NCBI GenBank assembly: GCA_002479785.1
Contig: DLPD01000030.1
Coordinates: 13,732 to 77,392 of the forward strand
Reading direction: 5' to 3'
Length of the DNA: 63,661 nucleotides
From: Cytophagaceae bacterium UBA7467
GTDB lineage: Bacteria > Bacteroidota > Bacteroidia > Cytophagales > Spirosomataceae
Position numbers and translations under genes: made by a program. The notes below the pieces were generated by a model. The model did no database searches and was not told the origin of the DNA. It was given only the letters and a program-made list of their open reading frames with translations. The first letter of the stretch is position 1, and each line of letters starts with the position of its first letter. Below, piece by piece: positions 1-8,457 of the stretch.

Positions 1-2
1 GG

Positions 3-374
3 TCGTTTTCAAGTGCTGATTATGATCTGATTATCCCTATGCCCTTGCATCCCTCACGCCTGAAAGAACGGGGCTATAATCAAGCGGCCTCCGTAGCGAA
101 GGGGATTTCGCGGGCATCCGGTATCCCTATTTCGGAGGCACATCTTCTGCGGACAAAACAGGTTATTTCGTTGATTGGGTTGAATCGAGCAGAACGTTAT
201 AAAACCTTAGAGGAAGTATTTGAAGTGCTGCGACCAAGTGAATTAAATGGATTGCGGATTCTGATTGTCGATGACACGCTGACGACAGGCGCAACATTTT
301 TAGCGGCAGGCGCTAAAATCAAAGCAGCCAGCACGGGGAGATTATCTTTCCTAGCGCTGGCTGCTTTAAAATGA
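3..374 (+). CDS. comF: ComF-family phosphoribosyltransferase-like protein, 5'-truncated by window edge
   Basis: This is the C-terminal half of a ComF/GntX-type protein. The frame is already open at base 3, so the true start lies outside the window. The ATG at 39 is internal, because the family segment IPMPLHPSRLKERGYNQA runs across it. The PRPP-binding loop ILIVDDTLTTGAT lies close to the C-terminus, which places the protein in the type I phosphoribosyltransferase fold. ComF proteins are linked to DNA uptake in competent bacteria, but their role elsewhere is mostly untested. Its stop is 8 bp from the stop of the convergent gldJ gene. The identification is firm, the role is not. Confidence 0.88.
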   Translation, partial: SFSSADYDLIIPMPLHPSRLKERGYNQAASVAKGISRASGIPISEAHLLRTKQVISLIGLNRAERYKTLEEVFEVLRPSELNGLRILIVDDTLTTGATFLAAGAKIKAASTGRLSFLALAALK

Positions 375-382
375 GGGTTGTA

Positions 383-1582
383 TTATCGCTTTGTTGGTTT
401 TCCTGGAGCGAACATCGCGCAACGGAAACCGATAGTGGATGATGATTCGTCTTTATCTAGATAACGACGAGTACCTGGAGATAACCAATAAGGGCCATCT
501 GCCCAAGAGCCACCTTTGTATACTTTAGCATTATCGTTAATCAACGAATTCCCTTTATCGTATAATTTTGCCGGATCTTGTGCTTCGTTGCGACGAGCCG
601 GGTTTAAATCGTTTGCGTCGTCAAGCGTTAATGGACGGTAGGTATCCATCGTCCACTCGTTCACGTTTCCAGCCATGTTATAAAGACCAAAATCATTCGC
701 AGGATACGAATAAACCTCTGCCGTAATCATAGCGCCGTCATTTGAACGACCTGCTAGACCAGAGTAATCTCCACGGCCACGCTTATAATTTGCTAACATC
801 TGACCACGGGTTCTGCCAAATGGTTGGCGCATTGAAGGGCCATCCCAAGGGTAAATACGCTGATTTTCTTGATTTTCATCCTCTTGTTGCGTTCCGATCA
901 TCGCTTTCGCCGCATATTCCCATTCAGCTTCGGTAGGCAGACGGTATTCCGGTAAGATTAAACCCGATTCCATATTTGCAACTGGATTCTTGCGGTTTCT
1001 TGGTTTTCCTTTCGGGAAAGCCACGTTTTTATTTACCACCGCCGTTCTCCATGCTGCATAATCATTCGCTTGCTTCCAAGTTACACCCACGACTGGATAC
1101 ATTCGGAATCCAGGGTGGCGGAAATAATGCGTTACATAAGGGTCATTATAGGCCAATTCGTCTAACCAGACCGTTGTATCAGGCAAGGCAGCTGTGTAAG
1201 CGTTTAACGTTGAATCACGCTTGATGGCATCTAAGTATTCCAAATAATGCAAGTTAGCAATCTCCGTTTCGTCCATGTAAAAAGACTGAACCGTGACTGT
1301 ACGCTGGCGATTATCGTTGCGTTTCATTACATCCTCTTCGCCACCACCTAGGGTAACGCGACCTCCTTCAATAAAAACTAAATTAGGTCCTACGATAGGT
1401 CCTTTATAGGATTTGTTGACTTGGAATCCACCTTTTTTGCTGTTGTAAGCGAGGCCTGTAACGGTGGATTTTTTACCCACTTTCAAGCTATTCGGATTTC
1501 CGTTTTTTAGTCCACTTGGGCATGAGGTGAGTAAAATCACACAGCTCAGCATCCCTAGGATTAATCTTAATTTCGTACTCAT
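383..1582 (-). CDS. gldJ: Gliding motility / type IX secretion lipoprotein GldJ
   Basis: A 399-residue lipoprotein related to formylglycine-generating enzymes. The N-terminus is a lipoprotein signal with lipobox L-T-S-C (Cys21). The sulfatase-modifying-factor fold fills about residues 65-395: 'GPNLVFIEGG', then 'YRLPTEAEWEYAAKA', 'GNVNEWT', and 'GFRCAM' near the end. The segment reading TGLAYNSKKGGFQVN followed by 'SFYMDETEIAN' is typical of GldJ rather than GldK. GldJ is an outer-membrane-associated lipoprotein needed for gliding and for stability of the secretion motor ring in Flavobacterium. At 399 residues it is shorter than the roughly 560-residue flavobacterial form, as I recall it. It lies 41 bp downstream of mfd with its own -7 box (1612-1619). 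GldK is the alternative, less likely. Confidence 0.85.
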   Translation of the reverse strand: MSTKLRLILGMLSCVILLTSCPSGLKNGNPNSLKVGKKSTVTGLAYNSKKGGFQVNKSYKGPIVGPNLVFIEGGRVTLGGGEEDVMKRNDNRQRTVTVQSFYMDETEIANLHYLEYLDAIKRDSTLNAYTAALPDTTVWLDELAYNDPYVTHYFRHPGFRMYPVVGVTWKQANDYAAWRTAVVNKNVAFPKGKPRNRKNPVANMESGLILPEYRLPTEAEWEYAAKAMIGTQQEDENQENQRIYPWDGPSMRQPFGRTRGQMLANYKRGRGDYSGLAGRSNDGAMITAEVYSYPANDFGLYNMAGNVNEWTMDTYRPLTLDDANDLNPARRNEAQDPAKLYDKGNSLINDNAKVYKGGSWADGPYWLSPGTRRYLDKDESSSTIGFRCAMFAPGKPTKR

Positions 1583-1611
1583 TTATATTCCTTTAATATA
1601 GAATCAATTAA

Positions 1612-1619
1612 CAAAGGTA
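1612..1619 (-). promoter_or_regulatory. -7 promoter box of gldJ
   Basis: On the minus strand this reads TACCTTTG, an exact match to the Bacteroidota -7 consensus TAnnTTTG, about 30 bases before the gldJ start and inside the short mfd-gldJ gap. No clear -33 TTTG is seen at the usual distance. Confidence 0.5.
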
Positions 1620-1623
1620 TTAA

Positions 1624-4600
1624 TTACCCCAAAATATCCACTAAAATAGTATTTAATTCTTGAATACTACTCACCTTGTCGATTTGGAGAATCATTTTTC
1701 CAGCTTTTTCTCGCAATTGACATACTCCTTTTTTGTTATTAACGAAGGAAATAACCTTCACGATCAGGTTTTGGTCCAAAGGTCGAGCAGACTCCGATGA
1801 AACGAAATGGAACTTGAGATTATTGTTTTTCAAGAGGATTTTTTCAATTCCTAAAACTTGAGCCTTCCATCTACACTTCACTAATTCAATCATATCTTGA
1901 ACTTCGTTCGGTAAATCGCCAAAGCGGTCTTTTATCTCATTAATAAACGCTGCCAGCGTTTCTTCGTCCTCAATTTCATCCAAACGGGTGTAAAGGGCAA
2001 GACGTTCGGAGATGCTTTGGACATATTCTTCTGGAATCAAGACGCGTAAATCCGTTTCGATCGTGCAATCTACTTTCAAGCTTTCTGCTACCTGTTCTAA
2101 ATCGACTTCGAAGAGTTTTCTGAATTCGTTCTCCTTTAATTCTTGCACCGCTTCATCCAGAATCTTATGGTACATGTCATAGCCTAAATCATTGATAAAG
2201 CCACTTTGCTCCGCCCCTAACAGGTTTCCTGCCCCCCGAATATCCAAGTCCCGCATGGCTACTTTGATACCATCGCCTAAATCCGAGAATTCCTCTAGCG
2301 CACTTAATCGTTTACGTGCATCGCTAGTCAAATTCGCTAAAGACGGCGTGGCCAGATAACAATAGGCCTTTTTATTCGATCGACCTACACGACCCCGCAT
2401 TTGGTGAAGGTCTGAAAGTCCGAAATTGTTAGCATTTAAAATGAAGATTGTATTCGCATTCGGAATGTCAAGTCCGGATTCGATAATGTTTGTTGCGACG
2501 AGTACGTCGTAGCGGCCTTCGATGAAGCCCATCATAATTTTCTCAAGTTGATCGCCTTCCATTTGACCATGGGCAACGGCGATTTTAGCATCCGGGACAA
2601 GGCGTAAGATGCGGTTCGCAATACTTTCTAGTTCTCCAATGCGATTGTAAACCACAAAGACTTGGCCGCCTCGGTTCAATTCCTCTCTTACCCCATCACG
2701 CAATATTTCGTCAGATAAGACGACTAATTTAGTTTCAACCGGCTGGCGGTTAGGCGGAGGAGTGGCAATAATACTCAAATCCCGGGCTCCCATTAACGAA
2801 AAATGAAGCGTTCTGGGTATCGGAGTGGCTGTTAAGGTCAAAACATCCACGTCCACCCGCATTTCTTTCAAGCGGTCTTTAACCTTTACTCCAAACTTCT
2901 GTTCTTCATCGATAATCATCAAGCCCAATTGCTTGAAATGTACATCTTTGTTCACTAGGCGGTGTGTTCCTATTAAGATATCGGTTTCGCCACTCGCCAC
3001 GCGGGCCAGGGTTTCGTTTATTTGTTTAGTCGATTTGAAGCGATTCACGTATTCCACTTTACAAGGGAACGCCGCTAAACGATCGTGGAACGTGCGGTAA
3101 TGTTGCATTGCTAACACCGTAGTGGGCACTAAAACGGCCACTTGCTTCGAATCCGCTACGGCCTTGAAGGCAGCACGAATTGCGATTTCTGTCTTCCCAA
3201 ACCCTACATCTCCACAGACTAAACGATCCATTGGATGAGGTTTCTCCATATCCGCTTTCACGTCTATCGTCGCTTTGGCTTGATCTGGAGTATCCTCGTA
3301 CAAGAAAGAGGATTCTAGTTCGGCTTGTAAATAGGTGTCCGGAGAAAAGGCAAAACCGGGGGCATTCTTCCGTTTAGCGTAAAGAGAAATAAGCTCTTTG
3401 GCAATATCCTTGACTTGCTTCTTTACCCGCGATTTCTTGTTATCCCAATCAGGCGAACCCAATTTCGACATCGAGGGAGGGGCTCCTTCTTTGCCGGAAT
3501 ATTTTGAAATTTTGTGCAGTGAATGAATCGAAACCGATAAAACGTCGTCGTCTCGGTAAATCAAGCGAATGACTTCTTGCTCTCCGTTCGCTGTTTCTAC
3601 CAGATTTAATCCGGCAAAACGACCAATCCCGTAGTCTATGTGCGTGACAAAATCCCCCACTTGAAGGGAGCGCAACTCTTTTAGGGTAAGGGCCTTGTTC
3701 TTTGAGAACTTGTTCTTTTCCTTGTAACGGTGGTAGCGCTCAAAAAGTTGGTGGTCCGGGTAAAAGGCAACTTTGGTTTGCTCGTCCACAAACCCCTCGC
3801 GAAGCGAAATCTGCAAGGGTTTGAACTGAATGCTAGTATTAATTTCGTTAAAAATCACCTCGAGACGCTCTAATTGTCTTGGGGATTCAGAACTGATGAT
3901 GTTGTGAAAACCGTGTGTTTGGTTGTCTAATAGGGTCGTAGCTAACCGCTCGAAATCTTTTTGGAAGGCACCTGGATTTTTGGAGGGAAACACGATCGTT
4001 TCCGAATTTTTCAGGTGTGAGCGTTTTCCATATTCGATGCAAGCAAAGCCTTGCAATACCTTTTTAATGGTTTTTGCAGTCTCCCAGCGTTCTTCGGGTT
4101 TATTTAACAGGTTGATGTCAGACGAGGAATTGACCTCGTAGACCATCGACCCTTTTTCAAAATTTTCGGTCAACACATCGCTTAGGATACTCAGGTCTTT
4201 AATCCAGATTTTCGTGTTTTCTGGTAAAAAGGTGAAAAACGATTCCCGTGTTTCTTGAATCAGTTTCGTTTGCACATCAGGGATGAGGTGCATCGCAGAA
4301 ACGGATTGGATCGAAAGCTGGGTTTCAGGATGAAAGGTTCGAATGCTATCGACTTCATCACCAAAGAAATCAAGTCGGTAGGGATATTCTGCTGCGTAGG
4401 AGAATACGTCCAAAATTCCTCCGCGAACGGAATATTGGCCTGCCTCGTAGACGAAGTCTGTTCGTTCAAAATCGTATTCATTCAGCGTTTCTGCCACGAA
4501 ATTGCGATCGATTTTATCGCCCACCCGGATAGATAGGGTGTTTTTAACCAAAGACTTCCGGTTAATTACCTTCTCAGTCATCGCCGCTGGATAGGAAACG

Positions 4601-4968
4601 ATGGCTAGGTTTTGGCCTGAATAATTACTTAGAATATTAAGTACCTCCGCGCGCAAAAGGACATTAGCATTGTCCACTTCTTCCCATTCGTAGGGTTTCT
4701 TGTGGGACATCGGAAATAAGATGACGGCGGTGTCCCCAATCAGGGCTTGCAGGTCGTTATAGACATATTGCGCCTCTTCTTTTTCCTCACACAGGATCAG
4801 AAAGGGTTGCTTCTCCTTTAGAAGAGCAGACATTAAAACCGTGTCGAGTGAGCCGCAAAGGCCTTTTAGGTGGAGAGATTCGCCCGGTTTGGACGTAGTT
4901 ATCTTGTCAGAAATGCTTTGGACAATTCCGTCACTCTGGTAGATACTGAGAAATTCTTTGACGATCAT
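1624..4968 (-). CDS. mfd: Transcription-repair coupling factor Mfd
   Basis: A 1114-residue ATP-driven DNA translocase that removes RNA polymerase stalled at lesions and recruits UvrA. In order: a UvrB-like module (about 1-330); the CarD-like RNA polymerase interaction domain (about 430-505, with 'VGDFVTHIDYGIGRF'); the RecG-like helicase core with Walker A 'GFGKTEIA' near 590, DEEQ box 'IIDEEQKFG' near 688, 'TATPIPRTL' and motif VI 'QMRGRVGRS'; and the C-terminal TRCF domain (about 960-1060). Length and domain order are those of full-length Mfd. Its partner uvrA lies at the far end of this window (59416-62250). The start at 4968 gives MIVKEFLSIYQ and sits below a -7 box at 5007-5014 that overlaps the divergent riboswitch promoter. 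Confidence 0.97.
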   Translation of the reverse strand: MIVKEFLSIYQSDGIVQSISDKITTSKPGESLHLKGLCGSLDTVLMSALLKEKQPFLILCEEKEEAQYVYNDLQALIGDTAVILFPMSHKKPYEWEEVDNANVLLRAEVLNILSNYSGQNLAIVSYPAAMTEKVINRKSLVKNTLSIRVGDKIDRNFVAETLNEYDFERTDFVYEAGQYSVRGGILDVFSYAAEYPYRLDFFGDEVDSIRTFHPETQLSIQSVSAMHLIPDVQTKLIQETRESFFTFLPENTKIWIKDLSILSDVLTENFEKGSMVYEVNSSSDINLLNKPEERWETAKTIKKVLQGFACIEYGKRSHLKNSETIVFPSKNPGAFQKDFERLATTLLDNQTHGFHNIISSESPRQLERLEVIFNEINTSIQFKPLQISLREGFVDEQTKVAFYPDHQLFERYHRYKEKNKFSKNKALTLKELRSLQVGDFVTHIDYGIGRFAGLNLVETANGEQEVIRLIYRDDDVLSVSIHSLHKISKYSGKEGAPPSMSKLGSPDWDNKKSRVKKQVKDIAKELISLYAKRKNAPGFAFSPDTYLQAELESSFLYEDTPDQAKATIDVKADMEKPHPMDRLVCGDVGFGKTEIAIRAAFKAVADSKQVAVLVPTTVLAMQHYRTFHDRLAAFPCKVEYVNRFKSTKQINETLARVASGETDILIGTHRLVNKDVHFKQLGLMIIDEEQKFGVKVKDRLKEMRVDVDVLTLTATPIPRTLHFSLMGARDLSIIATPPPNRQPVETKLVVLSDEILRDGVREELNRGGQVFVVYNRIGELESIANRILRLVPDAKIAVAHGQMEGDQLEKIMMGFIEGRYDVLVATNIIESGLDIPNANTIFILNANNFGLSDLHQMRGRVGRSNKKAYCYLATPSLANLTSDARKRLSALEEFSDLGDGIKVAMRDLDIRGAGNLLGAEQSGFINDLGYDMYHKILDEAVQELKENEFRKLFEVDLEQVAESLKVDCTIETDLRVLIPEEYVQSISERLALYTRLDEIEDEETLAAFINEIKDRFGDLPNEVQDMIELVKCRWKAQVLGIEKILLKNNNLKFHFVSSESARPLDQNLIVKVISFVNNKKGVCQLREKAGKMILQIDKVSSIQELNTILVDILG

Positions 4969-5003
4969 ACGTACAAAAATTCCCTACAAAATTTACGTAG
5001 GGC

Positions 5004-5032
5004 TTGCAAAGGTAGGAAATTTTGTATCTTTG
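5004..5032 (+). promoter_or_regulatory. Promoter of the TPP riboswitch / TonB receptor transcript
   Basis: TTG at 5004-5006, an 18-base spacer, then TATCTTTG at 5025-5032. This matches the Bacteroidota sigma-A pattern TTG-N17-23-TAnnTTTG. The expected transcription start, near 5039, falls exactly at the beginning of the riboswitch aptamer. Confidence 0.7.
5007..5014 (-). promoter_or_regulatory. -7 promoter box of mfd
   Basis: The minus strand reads TACCTTTG, matching TAnnTTTG, about 38 bases upstream of the mfd start. It directly abuts the TTG (5004-5006) that serves as the -33 element of the rightward riboswitch promoter, so the two divergent promoters share DNA. Confidence 0.45.
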
Positions 5033-5039
5033 TGCATCT

Positions 5040-5119
5040 ACAAAAAGGGGTGCCCCTAAAAAAGGCTGAGATTATACCCATTGAACCTGATGCGGGTAGT
5101 GCCGTCGAAGGGATTTTGT
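5040..5119 (+). promoter_or_regulatory. TPP riboswitch (THI element)
   Basis: The conserved landmarks of the thiamine pyrophosphate aptamer occur in order: GGGGTGCCCC (5047-5056), CTGAGA (5066-5071), ACCC (5076-5079), TTGAACCTGAT (5081-5091), then GCGGGTAGTGCC and AAGGGA. The closing stem P1 can form from ACAAAA (5040-5045) and TTTTGT (5114-5119). A 7-bp hairpin follows (GAGTTTT 5121-5127 with AAAACTC 5136-5142) but has no U-tract, so it may be part of the expression platform rather than a terminator. The first gene downstream is the TonB-dependent receptor starting at 5227. When TPP binds, such elements usually switch off the downstream gene. Confidence 0.93.
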
Positions 5120-5226
5120 CGAGTTTTTAGCGCTGAAAACTCAGAAAAAATCGTCAATGTAAGGGTTAAAAAGTTAAATCATAACAGGATTTGGCTCCTT
5201 TACCTGTTGCTAAAATTTCAAAAAAA

Positions 5227-7602
5227 ATGAAAAAGGCAACAACGCTTATTTTTACGCTTATTGTGTGTGTGCAAAGTGTATTTGCACAAAAAGTACAGGG
5301 AATCGTTTTCGATCTAGAGACTAAAGCTCCTTTATGGGGTGCTTCCGTTTCTGTGAAAGGTAGTCAGAAAGGAAACGTGACAGATGCGAAAGGGCATTTT
5401 AATTTAACCGTCTCCTCTAAGGACGTTTTAGTCGTACGGTTTGTGGGCTATGATCCAGTAGAAATTCTTGCAGAGAAAGCCAGTCAAATCGCGCTGAAAA
5501 AATCCAATTTCTTGCAAGATGAAGTCGTTGTTCAAGCGACTCGGGCGGATGAAAATTCGGCGATGGCCTATTCGAATGTATCGGCTGCCGACCTAGGGAA
5601 AAGTAATCTCGGTCAGGATATGCCACTTTTACTCAATTTTACGCCTTCAGTTGTTACCACTTCCGATGCGGGAGCGGGTATAGGTTATACAGGTATTCGA
5701 ATTCGTGGTTCCGATGCGACTCGTGTAAATGTGACCGTGAATGGAATTCCCATTAATGATTCGGAATCACAGGGTACTTTTTGGGTGAATATGCCGGACT
5801 TTGCAAGTTCGGTGAATTCGGTTCAAATCCAGCGTGGAGTGGGAACATCGACGAACGGAGCGGGTGCTTTTGGGGGTTCTGTGAATATGCAGACGAATAC
5901 GTTTGAGCCTAAGGCATATGGCGAAGTGAATGTGTCTGGTGGATCTTTTGGAACACTAAAAACGACGCTTAAGGCTGGGTCAGGTTTGTTAGGGGGAAAA
6001 TTTACACTTGATGGCCGTTTATCACGCATCGTTTCGGATGGTTTTATTGATCGGTCTTCCTCTAATTTGCTATCTGCTTATTTCTCTGCGGGCTATTTTG
6101 GTGAAAAAAGTTTTATCCGTTTGAACTACTTTACCGGAAAAGAAAAGACCTATCAATCTTGGTATGGCACTCCTGAAAGCAGGATTAATGGATCTGTTAC
6201 TGAGATGCAGGCCTACATTGATCGGAACTATTTAAGCGCAGCAGAGGCAGATAACTTACTGAAAAGTGGTCGAACCTATAATTATTATACCTATGATAAT
6301 CAGACGGATAATTATGCGCAGGATCATTACCAGTTAATTACCAATCACCGGTTGGGTGAATCCTGGAATTTGGATTTAAACGGACACTATACCTATGGCC
6401 GCGGGTATTATGAGGAGTTTAAGCCTTCTGCAGATTTAACGAATTACGGTTTTTCAGGATTACTGGTGAGAAGTGTCGATGTCATTCGCCGGAAATGGTT
6501 GGATAATGATTTCTATGGCTCGACTTTCGCCTTGAATTATACCGGTTCTCAACAAATTAAATTCACTTTTGGTGGTGCATGGAACCGCTATGTGGGACGT
6601 CATTTTGGGGTAATGCAAGATCCTTATCCGGGGAGAGAGTGGTACCGAAGCCGCTCGCAAAAAACGGATTTAAACCTGTATGCGAAGGCAAACCTAAATT
6701 TGTCCGCAGCTTGGAATGCCTATGTGGATTTGCAGTACCGTACGGTAGGTTACCGGATGAAAGGTACGGCCGATAAGTTTTTGGTATTGGATGCGGACAA
6801 TACCTATGCTTTCTTTAATCCAAAATTTGGATTGACATATCAAATTTCAGAACAATCTAAAGTATATGCCTCCGTTTCTGCGGGTAGTAAAGAGCCTAGT
6901 CGTCAGGATTTTGTGGATAATCCTGGAACCCCACCTCGAGCAGAATATTTACAAGACTATGAATTAGGTTATCAACGTTCTGGTACAAAATATGCCTTTC
7001 AAGTGAATGGTTATTTTATGAATTACCAGGATCAGCTTGTATTGACAGGAGCAGTCAATTCCACAGGAGATGCTATTCGCAAGAACGTGGACGATAGTTA
7101 TCGCTTAGGGGTGGAGGCATCTCTGAATTACCAAATCTCCAAGCGTTTGCTTTGGAATGGAAATGTGACGTTAAGCCAAAACCGTATCCGCCATTTCAAA
7201 GAGGAAATAGTCGATTATGATACCTATGATATTCCCGTTATTCATCACGAAAATACGGATATTGCCTACTCACCATCGGTAATTGCAGGGAATACGCTAA
7301 CTTATTCGGTAGGTGCTTTTGAAGCGAGTTTGTTGAGTAAGTATGTGGGTAAACAATATTTAGATAATACATCGAACGAGGGGCGTTCTTTAAAAGCGTA
7401 TACGACTCAAGACATTCGCTTGAAATACATGATGAAGAAAGGTCCTGCCTTCACGTTATTGCTAAATAATGTACTGAATGAACTGTATTCATCAAATGGA
7501 TACACCTACTCGTATCGTTATGCGGGTGCGACGACTACGGAGAATTTCTACTATCCACAGGCTGGATTTAATTTCTTACTGGGAGCGAGTATTCGATTCT
7601 AA
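5227..7602 (+). CDS. TonB-dependent outer-membrane receptor under TPP riboswitch control (probable thiamine/precursor importer)
   Basis: A 791-residue TonB-dependent receptor. A signal peptide (about 1-21, ending VFAQ) is followed by a carboxypeptidase-D regulatory-like domain (about 23-95), a plug domain (about 105-225, 'GIRIRGSDATRVNVTVNGIP') and a 22-strand-type barrel ending in a terminal Phe ('LLGASIRF'). I chose ATG 5227; the TTG at 5191 would add 12 residues before an otherwise normal signal peptide. The leader carries a TPP riboswitch, so by context the receptor probably brings thiamine, its phosphates or a pyrimidine/thiazole precursor across the outer membrane, energised by TonB-ExbBD. 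No inner-membrane transporter or thiamine synthesis gene accompanies it. The unit ends at a two-way terminator (7624-7659). Confidence 0.9.
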   Translation: MKKATTLIFTLIVCVQSVFAQKVQGIVFDLETKAPLWGASVSVKGSQKGNVTDAKGHFNLTVSSKDVLVVRFVGYDPVEILAEKASQIALKKSNFLQDEVVVQATRADENSAMAYSNVSAADLGKSNLGQDMPLLLNFTPSVVTTSDAGAGIGYTGIRIRGSDATRVNVTVNGIPINDSESQGTFWVNMPDFASSVNSVQIQRGVGTSTNGAGAFGGSVNMQTNTFEPKAYGEVNVSGGSFGTLKTTLKAGSGLLGGKFTLDGRLSRIVSDGFIDRSSSNLLSAYFSAGYFGEKSFIRLNYFTGKEKTYQSWYGTPESRINGSVTEMQAYIDRNYLSAAEADNLLKSGRTYNYYTYDNQTDNYAQDHYQLITNHRLGESWNLDLNGHYTYGRGYYEEFKPSADLTNYGFSGLLVRSVDVIRRKWLDNDFYGSTFALNYTGSQQIKFTFGGAWNRYVGRHFGVMQDPYPGREWYRSRSQKTDLNLYAKANLNLSAAWNAYVDLQYRTVGYRMKGTADKFLVLDADNTYAFFNPKFGLTYQISEQSKVYASVSAGSKEPSRQDFVDNPGTPPRAEYLQDYELGYQRSGTKYAFQVNGYFMNYQDQLVLTGAVNSTGDAIRKNVDDSYRLGVEASLNYQISKRLLWNGNVTLSQNRIRHFKEEIVDYDTYDIPVIHHENTDIAYSPSVIAGNTLTYSVGAFEASLLSKYVGKQYLDNTSNEGRSLKAYTTQDIRLKYMMKKGPAFTLLLNNVLNELYSSNGYTYSYRYAGATTTENFYYPQAGFNFLLGASIRF

Positions 7603-7623
7603 TTTGGGCACTTTTGACACCTG

Positions 7624-7659
7624 AAAAAAGCCTCAGAAAGTTAAATCTGAGGCTTTTTT
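7624..7659. terminator. Bidirectional intrinsic terminator
   Basis: Stem GCCTCAGA (7630-7637) pairs with TCTGAGGC (7646-7653). It is flanked by an A-run on the left and a T-run on the right, so it can end both the rightward receptor transcript and the leftward glycosyltransferase transcript. Confidence 0.85.
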
Positions 7660-7661
7660 AA

Positions 7662-8399
7662 TTAGTTCATTAAATCCCATTTCCATCCCCACTTCGCGAG
7701 GCGGTAACGGACTGAATACCAAAGAACGCCTAATCCATAGATGGAACTGCGTTTGAAGTTAATCGAAGAGGCTTCGTCAAAATATTTTGTAGGGCAAGTT
7801 ACTTCTCCCACTTCAAATCCTTTCCAGAAAAGCTGTAAGACCATTTGGTTATCAAAGATGAAATCATCATCGCATTTTGTGAATTTCACCGCTTGCAAAG
7901 CTTCTCTCGAAAATGCCCGGTAACCAGTGTGGTATTCGGAAAGTTTTTGGTCGATCAGGATATTCTGAAACAAGGTCAAAAGGCGATTTGCGATGTATTT
8001 GTAAATCGGCATACCACCCTTTAAGGCTCCCTTTCCTAAAATACGTGAAGCAAAAACCACCGGATATAAGCCATTGCCAATGATCGAAATCATAGCTTTC
8101 AACAACATCGGCGTGTATTGGTAATCTGGGTGTAACATGATAACGATGTCGCCCCCTAATTCTAATGCTTTGGTGTAACAGGTCTTCTGATTTCCCCCAT
8201 AACCGAGGTTTTTGTCGTGTCTGATGACATGTTGAATTCCTACGGCTTTTGCCACTTCAACCGTATTGTCTGGACTGTGGTCATCGACTAAAATCACCTC
8301 GTCCACCCAATCATGAGGGATTTCGTGGTATGTTTTTTCCAGGGTAAGCGCAGCCTTATATGCAGGCATAACGACGATGACCTTTTTACCTTCGTACAT
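7662..8399 (-). CDS. Family 2 glycosyltransferase (polyprenyl-phosphate sugar transferase type)
   Basis: A 245-residue GT-A fold glycosyltransferase. The N-terminus reads 'VIVVMPAYKAALTLEKTYHEIP', then 'EVILVDDHSPDNTV' for nucleotide-sugar binding, and 'MLHPDYQYTP' at the usual DxD position. No membrane segments are visible, so it resembles short DPM1/dolichol-phosphate mannosyltransferase-like enzymes rather than processive synthases. The sugar and acceptor cannot be told from the sequence. It stands alone, diverging from terC, and ends at the shared hairpin 7624-7659. Confidence 0.8.
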   Translation of the reverse strand: MYEGKKVIVVMPAYKAALTLEKTYHEIPHDWVDEVILVDDHSPDNTVEVAKAVGIQHVIRHDKNLGYGGNQKTCYTKALELGGDIVIMLHPDYQYTPMLLKAMISIIGNGLYPVVFASRILGKGALKGGMPIYKYIANRLLTLFQNILIDQKLSEYHTGYRAFSREALQAVKFTKCDDDFIFDNQMVLQLFWKGFEVGEVTCPTKYFDEASSINFKRSSIYGLGVLWYSVRYRLAKWGWKWDLMN

Positions 8400-8412
8400 A
8401 TTTTTTCTAAGC

Positions 8413-8420
8413 TATTTTTG
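8413..8420 (+). promoter_or_regulatory. -7 promoter box of terC
   Basis: TATTTTTG matches TAnnTTTG and lies 38 bases upstream of the terC start in a 58-base divergent gap. No good -33 element is seen. Confidence 0.45.
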
Positions 8421-8457
8421 CGACCTTTGTCCGGCCAAAGTGTAAAATTAACTATTT

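Noticed and set aside
2825..4536. Several open frames on the plus strand inside mfd
   Set aside because: They lie opposite a fully conserved gene, show no family motifs or start signals, and are shadow frames.
5121..5142. Intrinsic terminator as the TPP riboswitch expression platform
   Set aside because: The hairpin GAGTTTT/AAAACTC is AT-rich and is followed by A-rich sequence rather than a T-run, so it does not look like a terminator.
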